Source of the DNA: Streptomyces venezuelae
Lineage (GTDB): Bacteria > Actinomycetota > Actinomycetes > Streptomycetales > Streptomycetaceae
Direction of reading: 5' to 3'
DNA: 64,000 nucleotides
Assembly: GCF_008642295.1 (NCBI RefSeq)
Contig: NZ_CP029190.1
Span: 2,838,501 to 2,902,500, forward strand
In this document: positions 32,482 through 41,532 of the stretch, in pieces
Layout of the letters: the number at the start of each line of letters is the position of its first letter
Numbering within the stretch: the first letter of the stretch is position 1
The notes under the pieces: generated by a model
Databases searched by the model: none
The model's input: only the letters and a program-made list of their open reading frames with translations
Told to the model about the DNA's origin: nothing
Position numbers and translations under genes: made by a program

Positions 32482-33253
32482 TACGGAACCCCGCACCCCC
32501 ACCGTGATCGCCGACGACGTGCACGTCGTCTACAAGGTCCACGGCAGCGGCGCCGCCCGCGGCAGCGCCACCGCCGCCCTCAGCCGCATCGCCCGCCGCA
32601 AGAGCACCGCCCGCCCCACCGCCACCGAGGTGCACGCCGTCCGCGGGGTCAGCTTCATCGCGTACAAGGGCGAAGCCATCGGCCTGATCGGCTCCAACGG
32701 CTCCGGCAAATCCACCCTCCTCAAGGCCATCGCCGGCCTCCAGCCGGTCACCGAGGGCAAGATCTACTCGCACGGCCAGCCCTCCCTCCTCGGGGTCAAC
32801 GCGGCCCTGATGAACGACCTGACCGGCGAGCGCAACGTCATCCTCGGCGGCCTGGCCATGGGCATGACCCGTCGCCAGATCCGCGACCGCTACGACGAGA
32901 TCGTCGACTTCTCCGGCATCAACGAGAAGGGCGACTTCATCGGTCTCCCCATGCGCACCTACTCCTCCGGGATGGGCGCCCGCCTCCGCTTCGCCATCGC
33001 CGCAGCCAAGAACCACGACGTGCTGATGATCGACGAGGCCCTGGCCACCGGAGACGCCCGCTTCCAGCGCCGCAGCCAGGCGCGGATCGAGGAACTCCGC
33101 AAGGAGGCCGGCACGGTCTTCCTGGTCAGCCACGGCATCGGCACCATCCGCGAGACCTGCGACCGGGCGATCTGGCTGGAACACGGCGTGCTCCGCATGG
33201 ACGGCCCGACGGAAGAGGTCTGCGACGCGTATGAGGCGTTCACCAAAGGCTGA
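32474..33253 (+). CDS. TagH-like ABC export ATPase
   Basis: A 259-residue ATPase starting at GTG 32474 inside the permease gene. Walker A is GSNGSGKST at 73-81, the signature is YSSGMGARLRF (the variant used by Wzt/TagH exporters instead of LSGGQ), and Walker B is HDVLMIDEALATGD, then VSHG as the switch. A longer N-terminal loop (about 24-52) separates the first strand from the core. With the permease it should flip teichoic acid or another lipid-linked glycan to the outer face. Confidence 0.93.
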   Translation: MADTEPRTPTVIADDVHVVYKVHGSGAARGSATAALSRIARRKSTARPTATEVHAVRGVSFIAYKGEAIGLIGSNGSGKSTLLKAIAGLQPVTEGKIYSHGQPSLLGVNAALMNDLTGERNVILGGLAMGMTRRQIRDRYDEIVDFSGINEKGDFIGLPMRTYSSGMGARLRFAIAAAKNHDVLMIDEALATGDARFQRRSQARIEELRKEAGTVFLVSHGIGTIRETCDRAIWLEHGVLRMDGPTEEVCDAYEAFTKG

Positions 33254-33272
33254 GCTGAGCGATCATGACCCC

Positions 33273-33791
33273 ATGTCGGAACAGTGGGAGGACCTGCCCG
33301 CCGAAGTGCGGGAACAGGTGGACGCGGCCCTGACCCAAGGCCGGATCATGCAGGCGGTCAAGGCCGCCTGGGACGAACTGCGGGAGTGGGGGCTGGGGCT
33401 GCGCGAGGCGCAGGAGTTCGTCTACGCCCGGCACCAAGCCCTGGCCATCCGGCCGGAAGACTCCGACGACCCGCTCGACCTCGCCTCGCTGGCCGACCGC
33501 GCGGCCGGCCTCCCCGGCCGGATCGTGGCCATCGAGGCCGTCTGGGACGGGGACACCGTCCACGACTGGTTCGTCCTGCTCATGGCGGTCCTGGACGAGC
33601 CCGCCGGGGAGCAGTGCCTGGCGACCGTCTACAACCGGCCCGGCCCGCACACCGAGGCCTCCCGCGCGAGGGAGGCGGGCCGTGCGCTGGCCGCGCACCT
33701 CGGCGTGCCGTTCCGCTTCGCCGACCCGGAGAACTCGTACAAGGGATCTGTACGAGCTCACCGTCTGGACAGGAGGAGTCACCGTACGTGA
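33273..33791 (+). CDS. Hypothetical protein
   Basis: A 172-residue acidic protein from ATG 33273 (MSEQWEDLPAEVREQ), 19 bp after the ATPase stop. The first half is helical (DAALTQGRIMQAVKAAWDELREWGL). The second half has strand-like segments (RIVAIEAVWDGDTVHDWFVLLMAV) and ends with a basic tail. I recognise no family motif. It could be cotranscribed with the exporter or belong to the regulator pair that follows, whose start is only 10 bp away. Confidence 0.6.
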   Translation: MSEQWEDLPAEVREQVDAALTQGRIMQAVKAAWDELREWGLGLREAQEFVYARHQALAIRPEDSDDPLDLASLADRAAGLPGRIVAIEAVWDGDTVHDWFVLLMAVLDEPAGEQCLATVYNRPGPHTEASRAREAGRALAAHLGVPFRFADPENSYKGSVRAHRLDRRSHRT

Positions 33792-33801
33792 CGCTGGCTG
33801 C

Positions 33802-34626
33802 ATGGCGAGTGACGACCCCGAAGTCGAACCCGATGCCCATCTCCGCGCCTTCGGTGACACGGTCAAGGCCTTCCGGAAACGCGCCGGTCTGACACAGGAA
33901 CAACTGGCCGAGCGGATCAGGTACTCGATCCAGTACGTCGGCTCGGTCGAGCAGGGCCGCCGTCACCCGTCCGACAAGTACGTGACCCAGCTGGAGGAGG
34001 CACTGGACTCCTTCGGCGTGATCCGGATCGCGGCGAAACAGCTCAACCGGCAGCGGGGGCTGGCGTCCTGGTTCCATCGCTGGGCCGATCTGGAGGAGAC
34101 GGCCTTGGCCCTCAGCACGTACGAGTGCCGAGTGGTGCCGGGCCTGTTGCAGACCGAGTCCTACGCGCGGGCGCTCATCGAAAACACGCCGCCACCGAGG
34201 ACGCCCAAGAGGGCGGAGGCCCTGGTCGCAGCTCGCCTGGAGCGGCAGCGATTGCTCGACCGGGTGCCGTTGACGGCCTTCAGCTTCATCATCGAACAGG
34301 TCGTACTCGAACGGCAGATCGGCGGGCCCGAGATGACCCGCGAGGTGATCGACCACCTGCTGGACTGCGCCCGGAAGTCCAACGTCGACATCCAGATCAT
34401 GCCGACCGTCCAGCCGCATCACGCGGGTACAGATGGCCCGTTCCAACTCCTCGAAACCGAGGAACACGAGTGGCTGGGGTACACCGAGGGACCCAAGATG
34501 GGCCTGGTCATCACGGCCCCAGCGGCCCTCAGCGTCCTCCATCAGCAGTATGCAAAACTTCGCTTCCAGGCCCTCAACCCGGTGGATTCCGTGGGCTTGT
34601 TGGAGCGAATGCGAGGAACCTTATGA
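33802..34626 (+). CDS. XRE-family regulator with DUF5753 (Scr1-type antitoxin-like)
   Basis: A 274-residue protein. Residues about 15-75 are an XRE helix-turn-helix (FRKRAGLTQEQLAERIRYSIQYVGSVEQGRR). The rest is DUF5753 (WFHRWADLEETALALSTYECRVVPGLLQTESYARAL, QIMPTVQPHHAGTDGPF, ALSVLHQQYAKLR). It overlaps the DUF397 gene by ATGA. Such pairs are numerous in Streptomyces; BldB/WhiJ- and Scr1/Scr2-like systems regulate development and antibiotic production, with the small partner modulating the DNA-binding protein. Confidence 0.9.
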   Translation: MASDDPEVEPDAHLRAFGDTVKAFRKRAGLTQEQLAERIRYSIQYVGSVEQGRRHPSDKYVTQLEEALDSFGVIRIAAKQLNRQRGLASWFHRWADLEETALALSTYECRVVPGLLQTESYARALIENTPPPRTPKRAEALVAARLERQRLLDRVPLTAFSFIIEQVVLERQIGGPEMTREVIDHLLDCARKSNVDIQIMPTVQPHHAGTDGPFQLLETEEHEWLGYTEGPKMGLVITAPAALSVLHQQYAKLRFQALNPVDSVGLLERMRGTL

Positions 34627-34865
34627 GCAGCACCTCCGCGTTGCGGTGGTTCAAGAGCAGCTACAGCAGCAGCCAGGGCGACAGCTGCGTCGAAGTGGCC
34701 CTCTCCTGGCACAAGTCGAGCTACAGCAGCAGCCAGGGGGACGACTGCGTCGAGGTCGCCACCTGCGCCGACACCGTCCACGTCCGGGACTCCAAGGTCA
34801 CCGCCGGCCCCGAGCTGGCGCTGAGCCCCGCCGCCTGGACCCGTTTCCTCAGCCACACCGCGTAG
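34623..34865 (+). CDS. DUF397 protein with a duplicated core motif
   Basis: An 80-residue DUF397 partner of the XRE regulator, translationally coupled through ATGA. DUF397 proteins normally carry one W-x-KSSYS...G..CVEVA motif. Here it appears twice in tandem: residues 9-28 (WFKSSYSSSQGDSCVEVA) and 29-48 (WHKSSYSSSQGDDCVEVA). The usual C-terminal part follows (VRDSK, LALSPAAWTRFL). The DNA copies (34647-34706 and 34707-34766) are close to identical, so the duplication looks recent. A terminator follows 9 bp after the stop. Confidence 0.9.
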   Translation: MSSTSALRWFKSSYSSSQGDSCVEVALSWHKSSYSSSQGDDCVEVATCADTVHVRDSKVTAGPELALSPAAWTRFLSHTA

Positions 34866-34874
34866 GCGGAAAGC

Positions 34875-34917
34875 CGAAGGCCCCGGCCCCCGGAAACTCC
34901 GGGAGCCGGGGCCTTCG
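34875..34917. terminator. Bidirectional terminator between the DUF397 gene and gdh
   Basis: A 13-bp stem CGAAGGCCCCGGC (34875-34887) pairs with 34905-34917, with a smaller inner hairpin in the loop. It lies between convergent genes. Confidence 0.9.
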
Positions 34918-34927
34918 TACGGGCCGG

Positions 34928-37900
34928 CTACGCGTGCGAGCGCAGCAGGCTCCGCATCGTACGCATCGCGACCGACAGGTTCGCCAGGTCGAAGTCGTCC
35001 GAGCCCTGGATCTCGTCCAGGGTCGTCCGCGCCCGGCTGATGATCGCCGCGTTCTTCTCCTCCCACGCCTTGAAGCGCTGCTCGGGAGTCGAGTCGCCGT
35101 TGCCCACCGCCAGGACGTCGGCCGTCAGGGCCGCATGCGCCGCGAACAGGTCCTCGCGGATGGAGGCGCGGGCCATGGACTGCCAGCGGTCGGCCCGCGG
35201 CAGCTCGATGATCCGGTCCATCAGCTTGGTGATCTCCAGGCGGTCGGCGAGGTCGTAGTAGACCTCGGCGACGTCCAGCGGGGCGATGCCGGTGCGGTCC
35301 GCGATGGCGACGATGTCCAGGGTCGGGAAGGCGGAGGAGAACCCGGCGACCTTCGCGCCCAGCTCGTCCGGCACCCCGGCCGCGGTCAGCTCGTCCAGGA
35401 CCAGCTGGTACCAGTCCAGGTCCGCGCCGCGCAGCAGCTTCGGCATGTCCGCCCAGACCGCCGAGACCCGCTCGCCGAAGAAAGCGATGGTCTCGGTGAT
35501 CTCCAGCGGCTGCGGCCGGTTGTTGAGCAGCCAGCGGGTGCCGCGCTCGACCAGGCGCCGCGAGTGCAGCCGGATGCGGGTCTGGACGTCGGCCGGGACC
35601 GTGTTGTCCAGGGACTCGACCCCGTCCCAGACCTCAGCCAGGCCGAAGATCTCGCGGGCCGAGAGCTGCGCCCGGACGATCTCCTCCAGGGAGGCTCCGG
35701 TCTCCTCGCGGAGGCGGTGCAGGAAGGTGGAGCCGCCGGTGTTGACGGTGTCGTTGACCAGCAGGGTGGTGATGATCTCGCGGCGCAGCGCGTGCGCGTC
35801 GATCTGCTCGGGGAACTTCTCGCGGAGCGCGGTCGGGAAGTACGCGTGGAGCAGGCGGCGCAGGTACGGGTCGTCCGGCAGCGAGGTGTGGATGAGCTCG
35901 TCCGCCGTGGTGATCTTGGTGTAGGCGAACAGGACGGCCAGCTCGGGCTGGGTGAGGCCCTTGCCCTGGTTGAGCAGCTCGCGGATCTGCCGGTCGGTGG
36001 GCAGGAACTCCAGCTCGCGGTTGAGCAGTCCGGCGCGCTCCAGGCGGCGCATGAAGCGCTGCTGGGCGTGGAGCAGGCTGGGGGCCTGGGCGATGCCGTT
36101 GGCGAGCGCGGTGTTCTGCGCGTAGTTGTTGCGCAGCACCAGCCGGCCGACCTCGTCGGTCATCTCGGCGAGCAGCTTGTTGCGCTGCTTGACGGTCATG
36201 TCCCCGTCGGCGACGACCGCGTTGAGCAGGATCTTGATGTTCACCTCGTGGTCGGAGGTGTCCACGCCGGCGCTGTTGTCGATGGCGTCGGTGTTGGTCT
36301 TGCCGCCTTCGCCGCCGGCGCCGAGCCGGGCGTACTCGATCCGGCCGAGCTGGGTCAGGCCCAGGTTGCCGCCCTCGCCGACGACCTTGACCCGCAGGTC
36401 CTGGCCGTTGACGCGGATGGCGTCGTTCGCCTTGTCGCCGACGTCGGCGTGGGTCTCGGCCGAGGCCTTGACGTAGGTACCGATGCCGCCGTTCCACAGC
36501 AGGTCGACCGGGGCCTTCAGGACGGCCTGCATCAGCTCGGCGGGGGTCACCTTCGCGATGCCCTCCTGGATGCCGAGGGCCTCGCGCATCTGCGGGGTGA
36601 CCGGGATGGCCTTCGCGGAGCGCGGGTGGATGCCGCCGCCCGCGGACATCAGCTCGGTGTTGTAGTCGGCCCAGGAAGAGCGCGGCAGGTCGAACAGGCG
36701 GCGGCGCTCGGCGTAGGAGACGGCCGCGTCCGGGTTCGGGTCGATGAAGATGTGCCGGTGGTCGAAGGCGGCGACCAGGCGGATGTGCTCGGAGAGCAGC
36801 ATGCCGTTGCCGAAGACGTCGCCGGACATGTCGCCCACGCCGACCACGGTGAAGTCCTGGGTCTGGGTGTCGTGGCCCAGCTCGCGGAAGTGCCGCTTGA
36901 CGGACTCCCAGGCGCCGCGGGCGGTGATGCCCATGCCCTTGTGGTCGTAGCCGGCCGAGCCGCCGGAGGCGAAGGCGTCGCCGAGCCAGAAGCCGTACTC
37001 CTCGGCGACCCCGTTGGCGATGTCGGAGAAGGTGGCGGTGCCCTTGTCGGCGGCGACGACCAGGTAGGTGTCGTCCTCGTCGTGGCGGACCACGTCACGC
37101 GGGGGCACGACCTCGCCGGCGACCATGTTGTCGGTGATGTCGAGCAGCGCCGAGATGAAGATCTTGTACGAGGCGATGCCCTCGGCCAGCCAGGCGTCGC
37201 GGTCCACCGACGGGTCGGGGAGGTTCTTGGCGACGAAGCCGCCCTTGGCGCCGACCGGGACGATGACGGTGTTCTTCACCATCTGCGCCTTGACCAGACC
37301 GAGGATCTCGGTGCGGAAGTCCTCACGGCGGTCGGACCAGCGCAGGCCGCCTCGGGCGACCTTGCCGAAGCGCAGGTGGACGCCCTCGACGCGCGGGGAG
37401 TACACCCAGATCTCGAAGGCGGGGCGCGGGGCCGGGAGGTCCGGGATGGCCTGCGGGTCGAACTTCATCGACACGTAGGCGTGCGGCTCGGCGCTGCCGT
37501 TGTGCTGGAAGAAGTTGGTGCGCAGGGTGGCCTTGATGAGGGTGAGGAAGGAGCGCAGGATGCGGTCCTCGTCCAGCGAGGCGACCTGGTCCAGGGCGCC
37601 TTCCAGCTCCTCCAGCATGGCGTCGACGAGCTCGCTGCCGGCGGCCTGGCGGCCGGGCGACATCCGGGCCTCGAAGAGGGAGACCAGCAGCCGGGTGGTG
37701 TGGACGTTGTTGCGGAGGGTGTCCTCCATGTAGTCCTGGCTGAAGGTGGAGCCGGCCTGGCGCATGTACTTGGCGTACGCGCGCAGGACGACGGCCTGCC
37801 GCCAGGTCAGCCCGGCGCCCAGCACCAGGGTGTTGAAGTTGTCGTTCTCGGCCGCGCCGGTCCAGACGGCGGCGAAGGCCTCCTGGAAGCGCTCGCGGGC

Positions 37901-39904
37901 GTCGTCGCCGAGGTAGGCGGCGTCGCCGTTGCCGGCGGGCGCGGGCAGGCGCAGACCGAAGTCGTAGATCCAGGCGTTGGTGCGGTCCGAGCGGCGCAGC
38001 TCGTAGGGGCGCTCGTCGGTGACCTCGACGCCCAGGCGCTGGAGCACCGGCAGCACGGCGGACAGGGAGACCTGCTCGCCGGCCCGGTAGATCTTGAAGC
38101 GGCGCTCGCCGGCGCCGGCGCCGACCGGCTCGTACAGGGAGAGCGCGAAGTCGCGGTCGCCGGCGGTGGCGGCCAGCTTCTCCAGGTGGATCAGGTCGGC
38201 CACGGCCGCGCGCGCAGAGTGGTCTGCCTTGTATCCCTCGGGGAAGGAGGTGCCGTAGCGGCGCAGCAGCTCGGCGGCGCGCTCCTCGCCGCATTCGGCG
38301 ATCAGCGCTTCCTGGAAGCCGTCGGCCCAGGAACGGGCCGCCTCGACCAGGCGGCCCTCCAGGTGCTCGACATCGGCATCGGTGAGGACCGGCAGCTCGG
38401 TGCCCTGCGGGACGCGGATGACGAAGTGGATGCGGGAGAGGATCGACTCGGTGTTCCAGGCGGTGAAGTCGACGCTGGTGCCGCCGAGCTCCTCCTTCAG
38501 GATGTCCATCAGGCGCAGCCGGACGCCGGTGGTGAACCGGTCGCGCGGCAGGTAGACGAGGGCCGAGTAGTAGCGGCCGTACTCGTCCTGGCGCAGGTAG
38601 AGCCGCAGCCGGCGGCGTTCCTGGAGGTAGAGGACCGAGGTGACGATGGCCTGGAGCTGGTCGACGGGGGTCTGGAACAGCTCGTCGCGCGGGTAGGTCT
38701 CCAGGATCTGGAGGAGGTCGCGGCCGTCGTGGCTGGCCGGGGAGAAGCCGGCGACGTCGAGGACCTCGGCGACCTTGCGGCGGATGACCGGGACCCGGCG
38801 GACCGACTCGGTGTAGGCGGCGGAGGAGAACAGGCCGAGGAAGCGGCGCTCACCGATGACGTTGCCCTCGGCGTCGAACTTCTTGACGCCGACGTAGTCG
38901 AGGTAGGAGGGGCGGTGCACGGTGGAGCGGCTGTTGGCCTTGGTCAGGACCAGCAGGCGGTGCTCGCGGGCCTTGGCGCGGGCGTCGGCGGGCAGCCGGT
39001 TGAAGGACGGGGAGACCGGGTGGCCGTCGTCCTTGCCGCTGTGGTGCGGGTCGGAGCGCAGGATGCCGAGGCCGGTGCCGGGGACGGCGGCGAGGGAGTC
39101 GCCGTCGACCAGGTTGTACTCGCGGTAGCCGAGGAAGGTGAAGTGGTCGTCGGCGAGCCAGCGCAGCAGCTCGCGGGCCTCTTCGAGCTCGTACTCGCGC
39201 AGGTCCTGGGCGGTCGGCTCGGCGCTGAGGCCGTCGGCGAGGCGGAGCGCGGCGTCGCGCATCTTCTCCCAGTCCTCGACGGACTCGCGCACGTCGGACA
39301 GGACGCGGAGGAGGTCGGCGGTGATCTGCTTGAGGTCGCCGCGGTCGGTCTCGCGGTCGATCTCGACGTGGATCCAGGACTCGACGAGGGAGTCGTGCGG
39401 GCGCGCGGTCTGCGGGCCGTGGACGTCGCAGTCGGGGCCGAGGATCTCGATGAGCCGGCCGGTGACGTCGCGGCGGACGACGACCTGCGGGTGGATCACG
39501 ACGTGGATGCCGCGGCCCTGCCGGGACAGCTCGTTGGTGACGCTGTCGACCAGGAACGGCATGTCGTCGGTGACGACCTCGACGACCGAGTGGCTGGAGG
39601 TCCAGCCGTTCTCCTCGACGGTGGGGGTGTGGACGCGCACGTTCGCGGTGCCCTGCGGCCGGTTCTCGGCGAGCCGGTAGTGCGAAAGGGCCGCGCCGAA
39701 GACGTCGACCGGGTCCCGGTCGGTGAGGTCCTCGGGTGCGGTGTGCAGGTAGTAGCGCTGGAGGTAGGAGAGCACGGTGTCCCGGTCGGGGCGCTCTCCC
39801 TGCTCGGACCCAGTCGGAAGTAGCCCCCCGGCCGGGCTGTTCTCAGCTACCCGGGCCGCCCGTGCGAGCAGCTCGGCCTTGGCTTCGTCCAGCTTGGTCT
39901 GCAT
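34928..39904 (-). CDS. gdh: NAD-specific glutamate dehydrogenase, large (180 kDa) type
   Basis: A 1658-residue enzyme of the GDH_180/Bac_GDH family, first described in Streptomyces clavuligerus, which oxidatively deaminates glutamate with NAD+. N-terminal ACT-like regulatory regions (about 1-450) precede the catalytic domain (roughly 700-1250). Visible catalytic-core motifs are GGLRWSDRREDFRTEILGLVKAQMVKN, VPVGAKGGFV, VVAADKGTATFSDIAN and GVGDMSGDVFGNGM. The C-terminal third is helical. The ATG at 39904 begins MQTKLDEAK. It is a single gene, oppositely oriented to its DUF397 neighbour. In mycobacteria the homologue is inhibited by the FHA protein GarA under kinase control; whether that applies here is unknown. 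Confidence 0.96.
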   Translation of the reverse strand: MQTKLDEAKAELLARAARVAENSPAGGLLPTGSEQGERPDRDTVLSYLQRYYLHTAPEDLTDRDPVDVFGAALSHYRLAENRPQGTANVRVHTPTVEENGWTSSHSVVEVVTDDMPFLVDSVTNELSRQGRGIHVVIHPQVVVRRDVTGRLIEILGPDCDVHGPQTARPHDSLVESWIHVEIDRETDRGDLKQITADLLRVLSDVRESVEDWEKMRDAALRLADGLSAEPTAQDLREYELEEARELLRWLADDHFTFLGYREYNLVDGDSLAAVPGTGLGILRSDPHHSGKDDGHPVSPSFNRLPADARAKAREHRLLVLTKANSRSTVHRPSYLDYVGVKKFDAEGNVIGERRFLGLFSSAAYTESVRRVPVIRRKVAEVLDVAGFSPASHDGRDLLQILETYPRDELFQTPVDQLQAIVTSVLYLQERRRLRLYLRQDEYGRYYSALVYLPRDRFTTGVRLRLMDILKEELGGTSVDFTAWNTESILSRIHFVIRVPQGTELPVLTDADVEHLEGRLVEAARSWADGFQEALIAECGEERAAELLRRYGTSFPEGYKADHSARAAVADLIHLEKLAATAGDRDFALSLYEPVGAGAGERRFKIYRAGEQVSLSAVLPVLQRLGVEVTDERPYELRRSDRTNAWIYDFGLRLPAPAGNGDAAYLGDDARERFQEAFAAVWTGAAENDNFNTLVLGAGLTWRQAVVLRAYAKYMRQAGSTFSQDYMEDTLRNNVHTTRLLVSLFEARMSPGRQAAGSELVDAMLEELEGALDQVASLDEDRILRSFLTLIKATLRTNFFQHNGSAEPHAYVSMKFDPQAIPDLPAPRPAFEIWVYSPRVEGVHLRFGKVARGGLRWSDRREDFRTEILGLVKAQMVKNTVIVPVGAKGGFVAKNLPDPSVDRDAWLAEGIASYKIFISALLDITDNMVAGEVVPPRDVVRHDEDDTYLVVAADKGTATFSDIANGVAEEYGFWLGDAFASGGSAGYDHKGMGITARGAWESVKRHFRELGHDTQTQDFTVVGVGDMSGDVFGNGMLLSEHIRLVAAFDHRHIFIDPNPDAAVSYAERRRLFDLPRSSWADYNTELMSAGGGIHPRSAKAIPVTPQMREALGIQEGIAKVTPAELMQAVLKAPVDLLWNGGIGTYVKASAETHADVGDKANDAIRVNGQDLRVKVVGEGGNLGLTQLGRIEYARLGAGGEGGKTNTDAIDNSAGVDTSDHEVNIKILLNAVVADGDMTVKQRNKLLAEMTDEVGRLVLRNNYAQNTALANGIAQAPSLLHAQQRFMRRLERAGLLNRELEFLPTDRQIRELLNQGKGLTQPELAVLFAYTKITTADELIHTSLPDDPYLRRLLHAYFPTALREKFPEQIDAHALRREIITTLLVNDTVNTGGSTFLHRLREETGASLEEIVRAQLSAREIFGLAEVWDGVESLDNTVPADVQTRIRLHSRRLVERGTRWLLNNRPQPLEITETIAFFGERVSAVWADMPKLLRGADLDWYQLVLDELTAAGVPDELGAKVAGFSSAFPTLDIVAIADRTGIAPLDVAEVYYDLADRLEITKLMDRIIELPRADRWQSMARASIREDLFAAHAALTADVLAVGNGDSTPEQRFKAWEEKNAAIISRARTTLDEIQGSDDFDLANLSVAMRTMRSLLRSHA

Positions 39905-40309
39905 GTCCTCATGGCTCCTGTCGCGCGCCGTTGCGTGACGTAGGTGAAGGAAGGAATCGCGATAGTCGCGGAATGTGCTGCTGCTGCGGCACTCGCCGCC
40001 GCCGGCTCGGAATCGGCCATGATCGCCGCGATCGGAATGATCGAAATGGTGTGCGGCGAGGTGATCGGCAGAGGATTCCGGGTCTCCCGGGAGCGCGAAT
40101 CAGCGAAGGCCCGGGCACGGACGTGCGCCGGGCGCAGGCCGGGGGCCGCAGTGCCCCCGATGACTATCGCGCTGATCACGGGTACAAGGCTATCTCGCTC
40201 CACCCCCGGCGCGTCATGAGCTGTATGTGTACAAAACCGGGGGTGGAACTTTGACACTCTGGACAGCGACGCGACCCGTAGTCGGTGTGTACCGCTCCGG
40301 TACCAGTGG
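39905..40309. other. Upstream region of gdh, no convincing gene
   Basis: A 405-bp gap between the HAD stop and the gdh start, expected to hold the gdh promoter. It includes a GGGGGCCGCAGTGCCCCC hairpin near 40141-40158 and a less GC-rich stretch at 40215-40260. A leftward frame from about 40180 has weaker GC3 bias than the surrounding genes and runs into gdh, so I do not call it. Confidence 0.5.
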
Positions 40310-41035
40310 CTATTCGGCCAAATCCCGGGCTGCACGTACGGCGTCTTCCAGCGTGTCCACGACCGGGACACCGGCCGATTCCAGACTGCTGCGGCTGTGC
40401 GATCCGCCGGTGTAGAGGACGGCCCGGGCGCCCACATGAGCGGCGGCGGCGGCATCGTCCAGGGCGTCTCCGATGAGAACCGTACGTTCGGCGGTCACTC
40501 CGGCCGGGGCCATGGCCGCCAAATGGCGTACGAGATGCCCTGCCTTGGTGGTGTGGGAGGGGCCGGTGCGGCCGTCGACGCGGACGAAATGGGACTCGAT
40601 GCCGTGCGTGCGGACCAGCGGCACGAGGCGGTCGTGGGGCGCGAGGGAGAGCAGCGACTGGCTGAGGCCGGCGCGCTGCCAGTCACCGAGGAGGGTCTTG
40701 GCACCCTCGGCGAGTCCGGCTTCGGCGGCGGCGGCCCAGTAGTGGCGGTGGAAGGTCTCGTCCATGACGAGCCATTCCTCTTCGGTGGGCAGCCGGCCCA
40801 TGATCCGCTCGTAGAACCTGGGGACGGGGACGACGTACAGATCGCGGTAGCGCTCCAGGGTGATCGGCTCGAAGCCGAACTCGGCGAAGGAGGCGTTGGT
40901 CGCGGCGATGACGGCGTCGATGTCGTGGAGCAGGGTCCCGTTCCAGTCCCACACGATGTGCAGGGAGGGCCCGGACTGCCCGGACGGCCCGGACGGCCCG
41001 GAAGATATGGACGCCACGGAGGTCAAGTCGTTCAT
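40310..41035 (-). CDS. HAD-family hydrolase (phosphatase)
   Basis: A 241-residue HAD phosphatase. The nucleophile motif is VWDWNGTLLHD (Asp30, with Asn in place of the usual second Asp), the Lys is in the TKAGHLV region, and the acidic motif is LIGDALDD. A helical cap lies at about 50-130. The N-terminus (residues 11-24) is an SGP-SGP-SGQ-SGP stretch created by a short tandem repeat. It starts within the stop of the DUF6912 gene (ATGA), so the two are cotranscribed. The substrate is unknown; the fold resembles phosphoglycolate phosphatases. Confidence 0.88.
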   Translation of the reverse strand: MNDLTSVASISSGPSGPSGQSGPSLHIVWDWNGTLLHDIDAVIAATNASFAEFGFEPITLERYRDLYVVPVPRFYERIMGRLPTEEEWLVMDETFHRHYWAAAAEAGLAEGAKTLLGDWQRAGLSQSLLSLAPHDRLVPLVRTHGIESHFVRVDGRTGPSHTTKAGHLVRHLAAMAPAGVTAERTVLIGDALDDAAAAAHVGARAVLYTGGSHSRSSLESAGVPVVDTLEDAVRAARDLAE

Positions 41036-41532
41036 CCCACCAACCCCGGAATCTCCTGCACCCCGAACCAGAGCAGCTCGTGGTCCTCGGCTCCGTCCAC
41101 GGTGAACAGGGCGTCGTCGTCCCCGGCTTCGGCGGCCGGCAGCGCGTCGGCGGCGGCGGTCACGTCCGGGACGGCATCGTCGGCGTCGACGTGCACGGCG
41201 GCGGCGACGGTGAGCCGCACGGGGCCGTCGAGGGTGACCTGGCCGAGCGTGTCCTCGTCGAGCCCGGGGGCGGCGGTGGCGGCCTTGTCGGCGACGTCCA
41301 CGGCGACGACCACCCGCTTGCGGGGCGCGTCGGCATCCCCGGCGACCAGGCGCAGCGAGGCGGCGGCGGCCCGGCCGAGGGCGGCGTACTCCAGCTCCTC
41401 GATGTCGTCCGAGGTGTACCACTCCCGCAGCGCGGGCGTAACGGCATACGCCCGCAACGGCGCAGGCCCCAACTCGCCCGCCTTGTGCGCCTCGGCGAGC
41501 CCGGGAAGGGTCAGGGGGACGTACACGCGCAT
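41032..41532 (-). CDS. DUF6912-type conserved hypothetical protein
   Basis: A 166-residue acidic protein from ATG 41532 (MRVYVPLTLPGLAEAHKAGEL), typical of a conserved actinobacterial family of unknown function. It has no signal peptide or membrane segment and no catalytic motif that I recognise. It overlaps the HAD gene by 4 nt and is the first gene of that two-gene operon. Confidence 0.75.
   Translation of the reverse strand: MRVYVPLTLPGLAEAHKAGELGPAPLRAYAVTPALREWYTSDDIEELEYAALGRAAAASLRLVAGDADAPRKRVVVAVDVADKAATAAPGLDEDTLGQVTLDGPVRLTVAAAVHVDADDAVPDVTAAADALPAAEAGDDDALFTVDGAEDHELLWFGVQEIPGLVG

Noticed and set aside
34433..39823. 1796-codon open frame on the plus strand
   Set aside because: It is the antisense shadow of the NAD-glutamate dehydrogenase gene, caused by high GC3; no domain or ribosome-binding site.
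39847..40180. Leftward ORF beginning near 40180 between the HAD gene and gdh
   Set aside because: Its third-position GC is lower than in neighbouring genes, it overlaps the gdh start in another frame, and it has no recognisable domain.
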